A DNA stretch of 64,000 nucleotides from Gaiellaceae bacterium (GCA_026002995.1 BPGK01000001.1:2419988-2483987); one strand, 5' to 3'. Counted from the stretch's first letter, positions 44,444-54,496 are shown. A program made the numbers and translations. Notes: generated from the sequence alone by a model not told the origin.

Positions 44444-45577
44444 TCACACCTCCAAGTCGTAGGGGCAGTCTGTCAGCCGCTCGCAACCCTCGTCGGTCAC
44501 GAGGAAGAGATCCTCGACGCGCACGCCACCGAAGCCGTGGCGGTAGAGGCCGGGCTCGATCGTGATGACGTCTCCCGCGACGAGCTCCTCGCCGAGCAGC
44601 CCGAGGCTGGGCGCCTCGTGCACCTCGAGCCCGACCCCGTGACCGAGGCCGTGGTAGAAGCCGTCCCGCAGCACCTCGCCCTCCGCCTTCGTGAGCTGCG
44701 TGGGGAAGCCGTGCCGGGCGAAGAGCTCGCAGACGAGGCGGTGGAGCTCGCGGCCGCTCACCCCCGCTCGCACCTGCGCTGCGGCGAGCTCGAGCGCCTC
44801 GCGGCAGAGCGCGTACCAGGAGCGGATCTCGTCGGGCGGCTCGCCGAGGACGAGCGTCCGCGTGAGATCCGCGTAGCAACCGGATTCGAGGTCCATCGGC
44901 CACAGGTCGCAGATGACGACGTCACCCGGCTCGATCGCGCCGGAGCCCATCTCGTGCCCGATCGCCGTCTGCGGCCCACGCGACACGATCATGTCCTCGG
45001 CGACGGCGCCGTGCTCGAGGAACGTCGCCTGGATGCGCCGCTTCACGAGCTCGCACGTCAGCGCTGCCCCGTCCACCCCGAGGCCGCCGTGCACCGGCTC
45101 GGCGCGCCGCAGGAGGTCGCGCGCGACCGCCAGGCCCGCCTCGGCGGCGCGCTCGGCGCGGCGGATCCCCTCGAGCTCGCGCTGCGTCTTGCGGCGGCGC
45201 CGGTCGTCGAAGAGCTTCTGGTCAACCGTCAGCTCGACGCCGTCGGCGCGGAGCGCGTCCGCGACGGCGAGCGGGAAGCGCGCGGGCACCGTCGCCGACC
45301 CGATCCCCAGGCCGCGGGCGACCCGCACGACGAGCGCCGCCTCGTACGCGCGCGGGTCGATCCCGCTCCGGCGGAGCTCGTCGGCCCCGAACTCCTCCGT
45401 CGCGTGCACCTCGAGCCCGCCCCCGAGCGCCTCGAGCCGCATCGCCTCCATGGAGCTGATCGCGACCACGCGCCGTCCGTCGAGCTCCGCGTAGACGAAG
45501 GGGTCGGGGATGCCGAGAGGCACCTCGTGTCGGAGCTCGGGCACCCGCAGCGTGTCGCCGACCACGAGGACGTTCAC
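44444..45577 (-). CDS. M24 family aminopeptidase (Xaa-Pro peptidase-like)
   Basis: This 377-residue pita-bread metallopeptidase has an N-terminal creatinase-like domain (1-140) and a C-terminal M24 domain. Metal ligands are seen in VVICDLWPMDLESGCYADLTRT (two Asp), HGLGHGVGLEVHE (His), ITIEPGLY (Glu) and GVRVEDLFLV (Glu). It cleaves N-terminal residues, probably before Pro. It is divergent from the M32 carboxypeptidase, 38 nt away, pairing two peptidases with complementary ends. Confidence 0.9.
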   Translation of the reverse strand: MNVLVVGDTLRVPELRHEVPLGIPDPFVYAELDGRRVVAISSMEAMRLEALGGGLEVHATEEFGADELRRSGIDPRAYEAALVVRVARGLGIGSATVPARFPLAVADALRADGVELTVDQKLFDDRRRRKTQRELEGIRRAERAAEAGLAVARDLLRRAEPVHGGLGVDGAALTCELVKRRIQATFLEHGAVAEDMIVSRGPQTAIGHEMGSGAIEPGDVVICDLWPMDLESGCYADLTRTLVLGEPPDEIRSWYALCREALELAAAQVRAGVSGRELHRLVCELFARHGFPTQLTKAEGEVLRDGFYHGLGHGVGLEVHEAPSLGLLGEELVAGDVITIEPGLYRHGFGGVRVEDLFLVTDEGCERLTDCPYDLEV

Positions 45578-45615
45578 GGTCGCCGATCCTATCGGCGCCG
45601 GTAGAGTCCTCCTCG

Positions 45616-47112
45616 GTGAACGCCGACTTCGTCGCCCTGCGGGAGCGCCTGGCGGAGATCTCCGACCTGCACCGCGCGCTCGGAGTCCTCGGCTGGGACC
45701 AGAAGGTCACGATGCCGCCCGGGGGAGCCCCCGCGCGGGCCGAGGCGATGGCCACGCTCGGCCGCCTCGCGCACGAGCGCTTCGTCGACGACGAGCTCGG
45801 CCGCCTGCTCGAGCGCCTGCGCCCGTACGAGGAGTCGCTCCCCTACGACTCCGACGAGGCGAGCATCATCCGCGTCACCCGCCGCGACTGGGAGAAGGCG
45901 CGCAAGGTTCCGACCGAGCTGCGCGCCGAGATGATCCGCGCCGGCGTGCTCGGAAACCAGGTGTGGGTCGAGGCGCGGGCGAACAACGACTTCGCGAGCT
46001 TCCTCCCCGTCCTCGAGCGGAACCTGGAGCTGAAGAGGCGCTACGTCGAGTGCTTCGAGTGGGACGACTCGCCGTACACCCCGCTCCTCGACGACTACGA
46101 GCCGTTCATGACGACGACCGAGGTCGCGGAGGTCTTCGACGCCATCCGGCCGGTGCTCACGGAGCTCGTGCGCGAGGCGCCGGCGGTGGACGCCTCCTTC
46201 CTCCAGGGGTCGTTTCCGGTCGAGCGCCAGCAGGCATTCGCGGAGCGCGTGCTCGAGACGGTCGGCTTCGAGCCGGGCTCGTGGCGGCTCGACACGACCG
46301 TCCACCCCTTCTGCACGTCCTTCTCGAACCGCGACATCCGTCTCACGACCCGCTACGACGAGCGCCACCTCGACTCGCTCTGGTCGACCATGCACGAGGC
46401 GGGACACGGCCTGTACGCGCACGGGATCGCCCAGGGGCTGGAGCGCACGCCCCTCGCGACCGCGCCCTCGCTCGGGCTGAACGAGTCGCAGAGCCGCACC
46501 TGGGAGAACCTCGTCGGCCGCTCGCAGCCGTTCTGGACGCACTGGTACGAGCCGCTGCAAGCGACCTTCCCCGAGCAGCTCGGCGACGTGTCGCTCGAGA
46601 GGTTCGTCGCCGCGATCAATCGCGCCGAGCCGGGGCTCATCCGGGTCGAGGCAGACGAGACCACGTACAGCCTGCACATCATCCTCCGCTTCGAGCTCGA
46701 GCGGAAGCTCATCGAGGGGGCGCTCGCGCCGAAGGACGTCCCGGAGGCGTGGAACGCGGGCATGCGCGAGCTCCTCGGTGTCGAGGTGCCCGACGACACG
46801 CACGGCGTCCTCCAGGACATCCACTGGTCGTACGGTGGGATCGGCTACTTCCCGACGTACGCCCTCGGGAACGTCATCTCGCTCCAGATCTGGGCGGCGG
46901 TGAAGCGCGCGCTCCCGGACGTCGAGGAGCAGATGGCGGCGGGCGAGCTCGGCGAGCTCTCGACGTGGCTGCGCGAGAACCTCTACGCGCTCGGCCGCAA
47001 GCTGACGCCGAAGGAGACGATCGAGCGGATCACGGGGGCTCCGCGGATCGATCCCGAGCCGTACCTCGCGTACCTGCGCGACAAGCTCGCGGCTCTTCCG
47101 GCAGGTGCCTGA
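45616..47112 (+). CDS. M32 family carboxypeptidase (Taq type)
   Basis: The 498-residue helical metallocarboxypeptidase has the zinc motif HEAGH in [15 protein letters not shown], with the third Glu region [36 protein letters not shown] and [18 protein letters not shown] are also hallmarks of family M32. It trims C-terminal residues from peptides. It starts at GTG 45616 and ends 8 nt into the next gene, though the function looks unrelated to the following molybdenum hydroxylase. Confidence 0.93.
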   Translation: MNADFVALRERLAEISDLHRALGVLGWDQKVTMPPGGAPARAEAMATLGRLAHERFVDDELGRLLERLRPYEESLPYDSDEASIIRVTRRDWEKARKVPTELRAEMIRAGVLGNQVWVEARANNDFASFLPVLERNLELKRRYVECFEWDDSPYTPLLDDYEPFMTTTEVAEVFDAIRPVLTELVREAPAVDASFLQGSFPVERQQAFAERVLETVGFEPGSWRLDTTVHPFCTSFSNRDIRLTTRYDERHLDSLWSTMHEAGHGLYAHGIAQGLERTPLATAPSLGLNESQSRTWENLVGRSQPFWTHWYEPLQATFPEQLGDVSLERFVAAINRAEPGLIRVEADETTYSLHIILRFELERKLIEGALAPKDVPEAWNAGMRELLGVEVPDDTHGVLQDIHWSYGGIGYFPTYALGNVISLQIWAAVKRALPDVEEQMAAGELGELSTWLRENLYALGRKLTPKETIERITGAPRIDPEPYLAYLRDKLAALPAGA

Positions 47113-47578
47113 CCGGGAACGCGTCGGCCTCGTCGTCAACGGCGAGCCGCGGCTCGTCGAGGTGGAGCCGCGCACGCTGCTCGTCCACGCGCTCCGCGAC
47201 GGGCTCGGGCTCACGGGCACGCACGTCGGCTGCGACACGAGCCAGTGCGGGGCGTGCACGGTGCTCGTCGACGGGAAGGCGGTGAAGAGCTGCACGCTGC
47301 TCGCTCTCCAAGCGGAGGGGTCGGAGGTGACGACGATCGAGGGGATCGCCGACGAGGCCGGCCTCCACCCCGTGCAGCAGGCGTTCGTCGAGCACCACGG
47401 GCTCCAGTGCGGCTTCTGCACGCCGGGGATGATCCTGACCGCGCTCGACCTCCTCTCCCGCGACCCCGACCCGGACGAGCGGACGATCCGGCACGCGCTG
47501 CGCGGGAACCTCTGTCGCTGCACGGGCTACCAGCCCATCGTCGAGTCCGTGCGCGCGGCCGCGGAGGCACTTCGGTGA
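47105..47578 (+). CDS. Molybdenum hydroxylase small subunit, two [2Fe-2S] clusters
   Basis: This 157-residue subunit is of the xanthine dehydrogenase/CO dehydrogenase type. The plant-ferredoxin domain has [11 protein letters not shown] with a fourth Cys in SCTLLAL, and the C-terminal four-helix domain has [10 protein letters not shown] and [11 protein letters not shown]. It passes electrons from the molybdenum centre to the FAD subunit. GTG 47105 overlaps the M32 gene by 8 nt and its stop overlaps the medium subunit start (GTGA). Confidence 0.92.
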   Translation: MPDRERVGLVVNGEPRLVEVEPRTLLVHALRDGLGLTGTHVGCDTSQCGACTVLVDGKAVKSCTLLALQAEGSEVTTIEGIADEAGLHPVQQAFVEHHGLQCGFCTPGMILTALDLLSRDPDPDERTIRHALRGNLCRCTGYQPIVESVRAAAEALR

Positions 47579-48375
47579 TCCCGGCGCCGTTCCGCTACCA
47601 CCGCGCGACCTCGCTCGAGGACGCGCTCGACGCGCTCGCAGAGCCCGACGCCAAGGCGCTCGCCGGCGGGATGTCGCTCCTCCCGCTCCTGAAGCTGCGC
47701 ATCGGGCGGCCCGAGCTCGTCGTCGACCTCGGACGGCTCGACCTCGCAGGCATCGAGCGGGCGAACGGCTCGCTCGAGATCGGGGCGCTGACGACCTGGG
47801 ACGCGCTCTCCCGCGCGGAGGAGCTCCGCGGCGGGGGGCTCGACGCGATCGCCGACTGTGCGGCGGGAATCGGCGACCTCCAGGTGCGCAATCGGGGGAC
47901 GATCGGAGGCGGGCTCGCGCACGCCGACCCCGCCGCCGATCTCCCCGCGGTCGCGGTCGCGCTCGGGCTCGAGCTCGTCGTCCGCTCCGCGAACGGAGAG
48001 CGGACGATCCCCGCGTGTGACTTCTTCCAGGGCCCGTTCGCGACAGCGCTCTCCGACGGCGAGCTCGTCACGGCCGTGCGGGTGTCGACGCCGCCGACCG
48101 GGTCCGGATCGGCGTACGTCAAGGTCGAGCACCCGGCATCGGGCTTCGCGCTCGCCGGGGCAGCGGCGCTCGTGACCCCTGCGGGCGACGTCCGCATCGG
48201 GATCACCGGAGTGGGCGGCGCGCCCGCGCTCGTCCACGGCGAGGACGAGCTCGTGGAGCTCGAGGTGTACGGAGACCGCTTCGCGGGGGAGGAGTACCGC
48301 CGACACCTCGCACGCGTCGTCGTGCGCCGGGCCCTCGAGCGCGCGCGCTCCCGTGCGGAGAGGAGCTCCGGATGA
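47575..48375 (+). CDS. Molybdenum hydroxylase medium (FAD-binding) subunit
   Basis: The 266-residue CoxM/xanthine-dehydrogenase FAD subunit has the FAD motifs [14 protein letters not shown] (about 31-44) and [17 protein letters not shown] (about 111-127), ending with the CO_deh_flav_C-type region. GTG 47575 is chosen from the GTGA overlap with the small subunit; the longer frame upstream is a shadow of that gene. It oxidises the reduced iron-sulfur chain and passes electrons onward. Confidence 0.92.
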   Translation: MIPAPFRYHRATSLEDALDALAEPDAKALAGGMSLLPLLKLRIGRPELVVDLGRLDLAGIERANGSLEIGALTTWDALSRAEELRGGGLDAIADCAAGIGDLQVRNRGTIGGGLAHADPAADLPAVAVALGLELVVRSANGERTIPACDFFQGPFATALSDGELVTAVRVSTPPTGSGSAYVKVEHPASGFALAGAAALVTPAGDVRIGITGVGGAPALVHGEDELVELEVYGDRFAGEEYRRHLARVVVRRALERARSRAERSSG

Positions 48376-50643
48376 CGGAGGTCATCGGCGTCCCCCGGCC
48401 ACGCCTCGAGGCCCCCGAGAAGGTAAAGGGGGCGACGCGCTACGCGGCCGACCTGCCCGTGCTCGGGCTCCTGCACGCGCGGCTAGTTCTCGCGACCGAG
48501 GCCCACGCGCTCATCCGCGGGATCGACGCCGACGCCGCGCGCGAGGTGCCCGGAGTCGTCGCGGTGCTGACGGCTGCCGACCTCCCGACCGCGAGCACGG
48601 CCTCCGACCGCACCGCGGAGCCGCTCGCCCGCGAGGAGGTCGTCTTCGCGGGCCAACCGGTTGCGATCGTCGTCGCGGAGAGCGAGGCGGCGGCAGAGGA
48701 CGCGGCGGAGCTCGTCGCCGTCGACCTCGAGCCGCTGCCGGCCGTCGTCGACCCGGAGGCGGCGATGGAGCCCGGAGCGCCGCTCGCGCGCCGTCCGACC
48801 GACGAGGCGGGCGGCGACCTCGAGTCGATCCACGCTGGGGTCGACCACGGCGAGGAGGACGACGACGCCGAGCAGCTCTCGGCGAACGTGGTCGGTCGCG
48901 TCCGCCGCGCGGCAGGAGACGTCGAGGCGGCCTTTGCCGCGAGCGCCGCGGTGGTGGAGGGAACCTTCCGCACGCCATGGGTCTACCAGGCCTACCTCGA
49001 GCCGCAGGTAGCGACCGCCTGGCAGGAGCCGAACGGCACGCTCGTCGTCTCCACCGCGACGCAGGGCTCCTTCGTCACGCGGAGCGAGCTGGCGCGCGCG
49101 TACGGGCTCCCCGAGGATCGCATTCGGGTGATCGCGGAGCCGCTTGGTGGCGCGTTCGGCGGCAAGTTCGCCATCGTCGAGCCGCTCGCGGCCGGAGCGG
49201 CGCTCGCGCTCGGTCGACCCGTGCGCCTCGCGCTCACGCGCACCGAGGACTTCCTCTCGATGAACCCCGTCTCCGCTCAGGTGACCCGCCTGCGAATCGG
49301 GGCGCGCGCGGACGGCACCCTGACCGGGCTCGAGGCGCGCATGGTCGTCGACCGGGGCTCGAACGCGGGTTGGGGGCTCGAGGGGATCACCTCGTCCCTC
49401 GTCGCGGGGCCTTACCGCTGGGAGGCGCACGACGTCCTCGCGTACGGCGTCCTCACGAACCGCGTCACCTTCGGCGCCTACCGTGCCCCCGGGGCGCCAG
49501 CCGGCCGCGTTCGCGCTCGAGACGCTCCTCGACGAGCTGGCCGAAGCGCTCGGGCTCGACCCGATCGAGCTACGGCTCCGAAACGCCGTCGTCGAGGGCG
49601 ACCTCGCGATCAGCGGAACCCCGTACCCGACGATCGGCGCCGTCGAGGTGCTCGAGCGCATCCGCGAGCATCCGCTCTGGGCCGTCCGCCACGAGCTGCC
49701 CGAGAACGAGGGCGTCGGGATGGCCGCGGGCTACTGGCCGGGCGGGAACGAGCCGGCCGCGGCGGTCTGCCGCGTGAACAAGGACGGCACGATGACCGTC
49801 GTCACCTCGGCGGTCGACATGAGCGGCGTGAGCACGGGCTTCGCGGCCATCGCCGCAGCCGCCTTCGGGCTCGATCCGGCGCAGGTGCAGGTCGTCGTCG
49901 CCGACACCGCGACCGGTCCCTACGCGGGCGCGAGCGGCGGCTCGAAGATCACGTACACCGTCGGCACGGCCGTCCTCCGGGCCGCCGAGGCAGCCCGGGA
50001 GAAGCTCCTCGCCGCCGCGTCCGAGGAGCTCGAGATCGCCCCCGACGACCTCGAGGTCGTCGACGGCGTCGTCCGCGCGATCGGGGCGCCCGATCGCTCG
50101 ATCACCGTCGCGGAGATCGCGAGCAAGGCGCTCCGCTTCGGGGGCCGCTACGAGCCGATCGAGGGGCACGGCGGCTCCGCGCAGACGAGCGGGGCGCCCT
50201 CCGTCGCCGCACACCTCGCCCACATTCGCGTCGATCCCGAGACGGGAGAGGTAACGCTCCTCCGCCACGTCGTCGCGCAGGACGTCGGCCGTGCGCTCAA
50301 CCCCGCACTCGTCGAAGGACAGATGCGCGGCGGGGTAGCGCAGGGCGTCGGCTGGGCGCTCTTCGAGGAGCTCGCCCACGACGAGGAGGGAAGGCTCGTG
50401 ACGACGTCGTTCCTCGACTACGCGATCCCGAGCGCCGAGCGGGTGCCGGAGATCGAGACGCTCATCGTCGAGGTGCCGGCTCCCGACGGGCCGTTCGGCG
50501 CGAAGGGCATCGGCGAGGCGCCCGTGGTCGGCGCGCCCGCGGCGATCGTGAACGCCGTGGCCGCGGCGACCGGTGTGCGGATGCGAGAGCTGCCCATGAC
50601 CGCCCCCCGCGTGTGGGCGGCGCTCCACGAGCGGTCGCGATGA
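48372..50643 (+). pseudogene. Molybdenum hydroxylase large subunit, interrupted by a one-base frameshift
   Basis: The first part (48372 to about 49496) shows a/b hammerhead sequence, EPLGGAFGGKFA (Mo-cofactor loop) and TFGAYRAPGA. The protein then continues in the +1 frame from 49498 (QPAAFALETLLDELAE) through GGSKITYTVG to FGAKGIGEAPVV, with the active-site Glu, and stops at 50643. Near 49497 one base is surplus next to a C5G4 run, so an indel error is quite possible. If real, the enzyme is dead. AYRAPG rather than the AYRCSFR loop excludes form I CO dehydrogenase; a xanthine/aldehyde-type or other hydroxylase is likely. The two subunit genes upstream overlap in series. Confidence 0.88.
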
Positions 50644-51788
50644 CCCCTTTCGAGAAGGCGCAGGCTCTCCTCGAGGAGTACGAGCGCCAGCTGCGCGCCG
50701 AGCTGCCCGAGGGCGCCTATCTCTTCGACGCGCACACGCACCTCGGCCATGACATCGACGGGATGGTCGGCGACTACGACGAGCTCATGGGGATCCTCGA
50801 CCGGCACGGGATCGCGAGAGCGTTCGTCTTCTGCATGGACGAGCACGACCGCGAGCCGGCGTTCACGGTGCCGAACGACCGCACGCTCGCGTACGCCAAG
50901 CGCTCGGGTGGCCGTCTCGTCCCCTTTGCCCGGCTCGACCTCAGGCAGCGCCCCCTCGAAGAGGCACGGCGCTGCCTCGATCGCGGCGCGCGGGGCATCA
51001 AGCTGCACCCCCGCGCGCAGGCGTTCACGCTCGACGACGAGCGGCTGCCGCCGATCTTCGAGCTCGCCCGCGAACGCTCGGTTCCGATCCTCATCCACGG
51101 CGGGCGCGGGCTGCCGCCCATCGCCGAGCACCTCGAGCGCCTCGTCCGACGCTATGAGGGCGTGCGCCTGATCATCGCGCACGCCGGCATCGCCGACATG
51201 GGGAACCTCGCCGGTCGGCTACGCGGCCTGCCGGGTGTCTTCTTCGACACCTCCGTCTGGAGTGCCGTCGACCTGCTCGACCTGTACCGGCAGGTCGCGC
51301 CGGAGCAGGTCGTTTTCGCGACGGACTACCCGTACGGGCGGCTGCCGAACGCGCTCCTCACCGCGCTCCGCACCGCACGCGCCGCCGGCTTCGACGAGGC
51401 GCAGCTCCGCGGCCTGCTCGGCGAGAGCGCGCGGCGGATCGCCGACGGCGAGCCCCAGCTCCCGCTCAGCGAGCCGAAGGAGCTGAGGGCGCTCAGCCAG
51501 CCACTCACCTTCGCGCGGATCCACCAGTACATCTCGATGGCCGTGCCGATGCTGTGGATGCGCCAGCGCGACGGCATCGGCGCGCTCGGGCTCGCAGTCA
51601 ACGCCTCGCGGGAGCGGAACGGGTACCTGGAGGAGGCCGAGCGGATCGAGGAGCTCCTCGTCACCGCGGAAGAGCTGTGGCGGGAGGGCGCCGAGGTCGT
51701 CTCGGACGACGAGCGCGTGGCGGCGATGCGGCGCGCCATCCAGCTCGTCAACCTCGCCGACCTGATTGCGATCACGACCAAGGCGTAG
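50640..51788 (+). CDS. Amidohydrolase-type metal-dependent hydrolase
   Basis: This 382-residue protein opens with FDAHTHLGHDIDG, the Asp-x-His-x-His strand of amidohydrolases. ARGIKLHPRAQAFTLDD follows (carboxylated-Lys/His region), then PILIHGGRG, LIIAHAGIADM and the catalytic Asp in VFATDYPYGRLP. It is an amidohydrolase_2-type TIM barrel with a C-terminal helical tail of about 120 residues. ATGA overlap with the molybdenum hydroxylase large subunit suggests it acts on the product, for instance by ring hydrolysis of a hydroxylated heterocycle (inference). Confidence 0.85.
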   Translation: MTPFEKAQALLEEYERQLRAELPEGAYLFDAHTHLGHDIDGMVGDYDELMGILDRHGIARAFVFCMDEHDREPAFTVPNDRTLAYAKRSGGRLVPFARLDLRQRPLEEARRCLDRGARGIKLHPRAQAFTLDDERLPPIFELARERSVPILIHGGRGLPPIAEHLERLVRRYEGVRLIIAHAGIADMGNLAGRLRGLPGVFFDTSVWSAVDLLDLYRQVAPEQVVFATDYPYGRLPNALLTALRTARAAGFDEAQLRGLLGESARRIADGEPQLPLSEPKELRALSQPLTFARIHQYISMAVPMLWMRQRDGIGALGLAVNASRERNGYLEEAERIEELLVTAEELWREGAEVVSDDERVAAMRRAIQLVNLADLIAITTKA

Positions 51789-51814
51789 CCCGGCCCCCGC
51801 TAGCATCGCACGCC

Positions 51815-52456
51815 GTGCGCACCTTCTCGCTCACCCTCACCCTCGCGCTGCTCGTCGCCGGCTGCGGAGGCGGTGACAAAGGCGGGGAGGCGGCCGCGCC
51901 GGTCGACGAGTGCCGTGACGTCGAGGCGCCCGCGCCCCGCGAGCCGGAGACACGGAAGGCGCCGACGGAGCCGCTCGCCGAGGGAACGACGTACACGCTG
52001 ACCTTCGAGACGAGCTGCGGCGCCTTCTCGGTCGAGCTCGACCCCGAGCTCGCCCCGCAGACGACGGCGTCGCTCGTCGCGCTCGCGCGCGACGGGTACT
52101 TCGACGACACGACCTTCCACCGCGTCGTCCCCGGCTTCGTGATTCAGGGCGGCGATCCCACGCAGACGGGAAGCGGCGGCCCCGGCTACTCGACGGTCGA
52201 CGTCCCGCCTTCGGACGCGCGCTACACGAAGGGCGTGGTGGCGATGGCGAAGGCGGGCTTCGAGCCGCCGGGAACCGCGGGGAGCCAGTTCTTCGTCGTG
52301 ACGGGCGAGGACGTGGGCCTGCCGCCCGACTACGCGATCGTGGGCTCGGTGAGCGAGGGCCTGGACACCGTCTTGCGCATCGATGCCCTCGGTGCGGGCG
52401 ACGGGCCGCCCACCCGCCCGGTCGTCGTCGAGCGGGTCACCGTCAGCGAGAGCTGA
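51815..52456 (+). CDS. Cyclophilin-type peptidyl-prolyl isomerase lipoprotein
   Basis: This 213-residue exported lipoprotein has signal LTLTLALLVAGC with lipobox VAGC. The cyclophilin domain (about 60-213) shows TTFHRVVPGFVIQGGDPT, GPGYSTVD, KGVVAMAKAG and GSQFFVVTGED, with the catalytic Arg in FHRV and Gln in VIQGGD. It assists folding of secreted proteins. It sits 26 nt after the amidohydrolase and overlaps the next gene by one base (TGATG). Confidence 0.9.
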   Translation: MRTFSLTLTLALLVAGCGGGDKGGEAAAPVDECRDVEAPAPREPETRKAPTEPLAEGTTYTLTFETSCGAFSVELDPELAPQTTASLVALARDGYFDDTTFHRVVPGFVIQGGDPTQTGSGGPGYSTVDVPPSDARYTKGVVAMAKAGFEPPGTAGSQFFVVTGEDVGLPPDYAIVGSVSEGLDTVLRIDALGAGDGPPTRPVVVERVTVSES

Positions 52457-53001
52457 TGCCCAGCAGGCTCGCCGCGGTCGTCCTCGCCGCCGGCGAGGCG
52501 TCGCGCTTCGGCGCACCCAAGCAGCGCCTCCTCCTCCCCCGCGTCCTCGAGCGGGTCGCGTCGAGCCCGGTCGACGAGATCGTCGTCGTCGAGGGCGCCT
52601 ATCGGCTCGACCTCGGTCCTGACCGTCTGTCGCAACGTCCCCCTGTGCGCGTCGTCCGCTGCCCCGATTGGGCGAGAGGCCCTGGAGCTTCCCTGCGGTG
52701 CGGGCTCGACGCCCTCGGGAGCGACGTGGAGGCCGCCGTCGTCGTCCTCGCGGACGGCCCGGAGCTCTCGACGGAGGCGATCGAGCGCGTCGTCGACGCC
52801 TGGCGGGCGGAGGGCGGAGTCGTCGCCGCCTCGTACGGAGGAGGTCGCGGCCACCCGCTCGTGCTCGGGCGAGAGGACTGGAGCGACATCCCCGACGAAG
52901 GTCTCCGCGGACGAGACGTCCGCCTCGTCCCCTGCGACGACCTCGGCAGCCCAGGGGACATCGACACGCCGGCGGATCTCGAGCGCCTGGGGCTGGAGTA
53001 G
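52456..53001 (+). CDS. MobA/MocA-like molybdopterin nucleotidyltransferase
   Basis: This 181-residue protein has LAAVVLAAGEASRFGAPKQRLLL, the nucleotide-binding start of MobA/MocA-type enzymes, then DWARGPGASLRCGLDAL, VVVLADGPELS and GRGHPLVLGRE. MocA-type members attach CMP to molybdopterin, the cofactor form used by xanthine-dehydrogenase-family enzymes. Its place at the end of the molybdenum hydroxylase gene set supports cofactor maturation for that enzyme. It is shorter than full-length family members (about 190-200). Confidence 0.8.
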   Translation: MPSRLAAVVLAAGEASRFGAPKQRLLLPRVLERVASSPVDEIVVVEGAYRLDLGPDRLSQRPPVRVVRCPDWARGPGASLRCGLDALGSDVEAAVVVLADGPELSTEAIERVVDAWRAEGGVVAASYGGGRGHPLVLGREDWSDIPDEGLRGRDVRLVPCDDLGSPGDIDTPADLERLGLE

Positions 53002-53012
53002 GAGGGCGGCGG

Positions 53013-53252
53013 CTACGCCGTCGCGTCGATGCCCCGGAGCTCCTGGAGCTTGTCCATGAGCCCGGGCGGCATGCGCTCGGCTGCGGTCGTCCGCACGTAG
53101 CGCCGGAGGGTCTCCTCGAAGCGGTACCGGCGCCGGCAGTAGTCGCAGCCGGCGAGGTGCGACTCCGCCTCGCGCCACTCGGCGTCCGAGAGCGTCCGGT
53201 CGAGGAAGTCCTGGAGCAGCTCCTCGCAGCGATCGCACGGGTCGTGGGTCAT
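53013..53252 (-). CDS. Anti-sigma factor, zinc-binding RsrA-type
   Basis: This small protein of 79 residues has PCDRCEELLQDFLDRTLSD and the ZAS motif HLAGCDYCRRR (H-x3-C-x2-C). In this group oxidation of the cysteines releases zinc and frees the sigma factor, as in the SigR/RsrA oxidative response. Its ATG overlaps the sigma gene's stop (ATGA). Confidence 0.88.
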   Translation of the reverse strand: MTHDPCDRCEELLQDFLDRTLSDAEWREAESHLAGCDYCRRRYRFEETLRRYVRTTAAERMPPGLMDKLQELRGIDATA

Positions 53253-53833
53253 GGCAGCGCTTCCTCCGCGAGCTTCGCCTTCAGCGCCCTCCGTCCTCTG
53301 TGCAGGCGCGACATCACGGTACCAATCGGGATGTCGAGGATCTGCGCGGCGTCGGCGTACGTGAAGTCGCCGATATCGACGAGCACGACGACGTCGCGGA
53401 ACTGGGGAGGGATCTCGGAGAGCGCGTTGACGACCGCGTCCTGCGAGAGCCGCTCGACGACGACGTCCTGCTCGAGCGCCTCCTCGCCGGCGGCGGAGGC
53501 CAGCCTGTTCGCGAGGTAGTAGTCGGGCTCCTCGAGCGCCCGGGTCTGCGGTGTCCGCTGGGCACGCCGTCCCCGATCGACGTTGAGGTTCGTGAGGATG
53601 CGCAGGAGCCAGGCCCGCATGTTGGTGCCCGGCGTGTAGGAGCGCCAGCTCCGGAATGCCCTCGCGTACGTCTCCTGCACCAGGTCCTCCGCCTCCTCGC
53701 GCGTGCCGACGAGCCTCCGTGCGACCCGGTAGACCTGGTCGGCGAGCGCGAGCGCCTCTTCCTCGAAGCGCACCCGGTCTCGCTCCCGCGTTGCGATGCG
53801 CTGCGCTTCGGTCGTGGGCTCCGGCTCGGTCAC
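53249..53833 (-). CDS. ECF sigma factor, SigR/SigH-like
   Basis: The 194-residue sigma factor has region 2 (YRVARRLVGTREEAEDLVQETYARAFRS, in outline, with GTNMRAWLLRILTNL) and region 4 (IPPQFRDVVVLVDIGDFTYA, then IPIGTVMSRLHRGRR). The closing LHRGRRALKAKL is typical of SigR/SigH. It directs transcription in thiol-oxidative stress with the overlapping anti-sigma factor. GTG 53833 is the start; the longer frame adds no conserved sequence. Confidence 0.9.
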   Translation of the reverse strand: MTEPEPTTEAQRIATRERDRVRFEEEALALADQVYRVARRLVGTREEAEDLVQETYARAFRSWRSYTPGTNMRAWLLRILTNLNVDRGRRAQRTPQTRALEEPDYYLANRLASAAGEEALEQDVVVERLSQDAVVNALSEIPPQFRDVVVLVDIGDFTYADAAQILDIPIGTVMSRLHRGRRALKAKLAEEALP

Positions 53834-53882
53834 CGGGCTACCGTACCGCGTTCGAGTCTGCGAAACGCGAGCCTGACGAAAC

Positions 53883-54107
53883 CTATTCCGGGTCGGAGCC
53901 GAGCTCGCGGAAGCCGGCTCGGGCGAGCACACCGATGATCTCGGCTCGGGACGTCACCTCGTCGTCCCACGAGAGCGTGACCTCGCCGAGGAGGTTCGCG
54001 TGCGCCTGCTCGAGCCCGTCGTGGCTTCGGAGCGCGGCAGCGAGCCGCCCGATGCAGCGCTCACAGCGCACGCCGCTCACGCGGATCGTCTCCGACCGAA
54101 CGGCCAT
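53883..54107 (-). CDS. Heavy-metal-associated (HMA) domain protein
   Basis: This 74-residue CopZ-like protein has SETIRVSGVRCERCIGRLAAALR with the metal-binding CxxC, and VTSRAEIIGVLARAGF in the final helix. It would carry copper(I) or a similar ion in the cytosol. No copper ATPase is next to it. It lies 3 nt downstream of the hypothetical 54111-54479. Confidence 0.85.
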   Translation of the reverse strand: MAVRSETIRVSGVRCERCIGRLAAALRSHDGLEQAHANLLGEVTLSWDDEVTSRAEIIGVLARAGFRELGSDPE

Positions 54108-54110
54108 AGC

Positions 54111-54479
54111 CTACGTTCGCGCCTTTCCGCGCACACCGTGCACGGGCCGGCCTGCGGCCTCCCAGGCGTAGTAGGACGCGCTCGGCCCGAACGACGGCTC
54201 GTACGGGACGATGCGCGGGTTGCGGCCGACCTCCTTCGCGCGTTGGGCGTGCCAGAGCAGGTTGGGATCGTCGCGCTCCTGCCAGACGAGGACGAGGTGC
54301 ACAGCGGTCATGAACTCCGCGACGAAGGTGCATCCCGGCGCGGGGCAGGGGAAGGGATCAGTCCGCACGCAGTACCACCCCGACCGATCGGCGCCGTCGT
54401 CGTCGCGCCAGAGCTCCTCGTCCGTGTCGTCGACCTGGTCGGGGACGACGACCGCTCCACGCCGGATCTCCGCAGCCAC
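54111..54479 (-). CDS. Hypothetical 122-residue protein with Cys pair
   Basis: No family was recognised. The protein is acidic at the N-terminus and has CVRTDPFPCPAPGCTFVAEFMTAVH, where a Cys pair and a spaced His suggest a small zinc-binding site. WQERDDPNLLWHAQRAKEVG and a Tyr/Trp-rich C-terminus follow. It is tightly packed with the HMA gene and divergent from the patatin gene 17 nt away, so it is likely expressed. Confidence 0.65.
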   Translation of the reverse strand: MAAEIRRGAVVVPDQVDDTDEELWRDDDGADRSGWYCVRTDPFPCPAPGCTFVAEFMTAVHLVLVWQERDDPNLLWHAQRAKEVGRNPRIVPYEPSFGPSASYYAWEAAGRPVHGVRGKART

Positions 54480-54496
54480 AGCGTCACAATAGCCGC

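Noticed and set aside
47105-50643. Form I carbon monoxide dehydrogenase
   Set aside because: The subunit layout fits, but the large subunit has AYRAPG instead of the AYRCSFR active-site loop.
48372-51788. A single 1138-residue fusion of hydroxylase large subunit and amidohydrolase
   Set aside because: Between 49500 and 50640 this frame is Arg-rich nonsense, while the true large-subunit sequence is in the +1 frame; the apparent fusion results from the frameshift.
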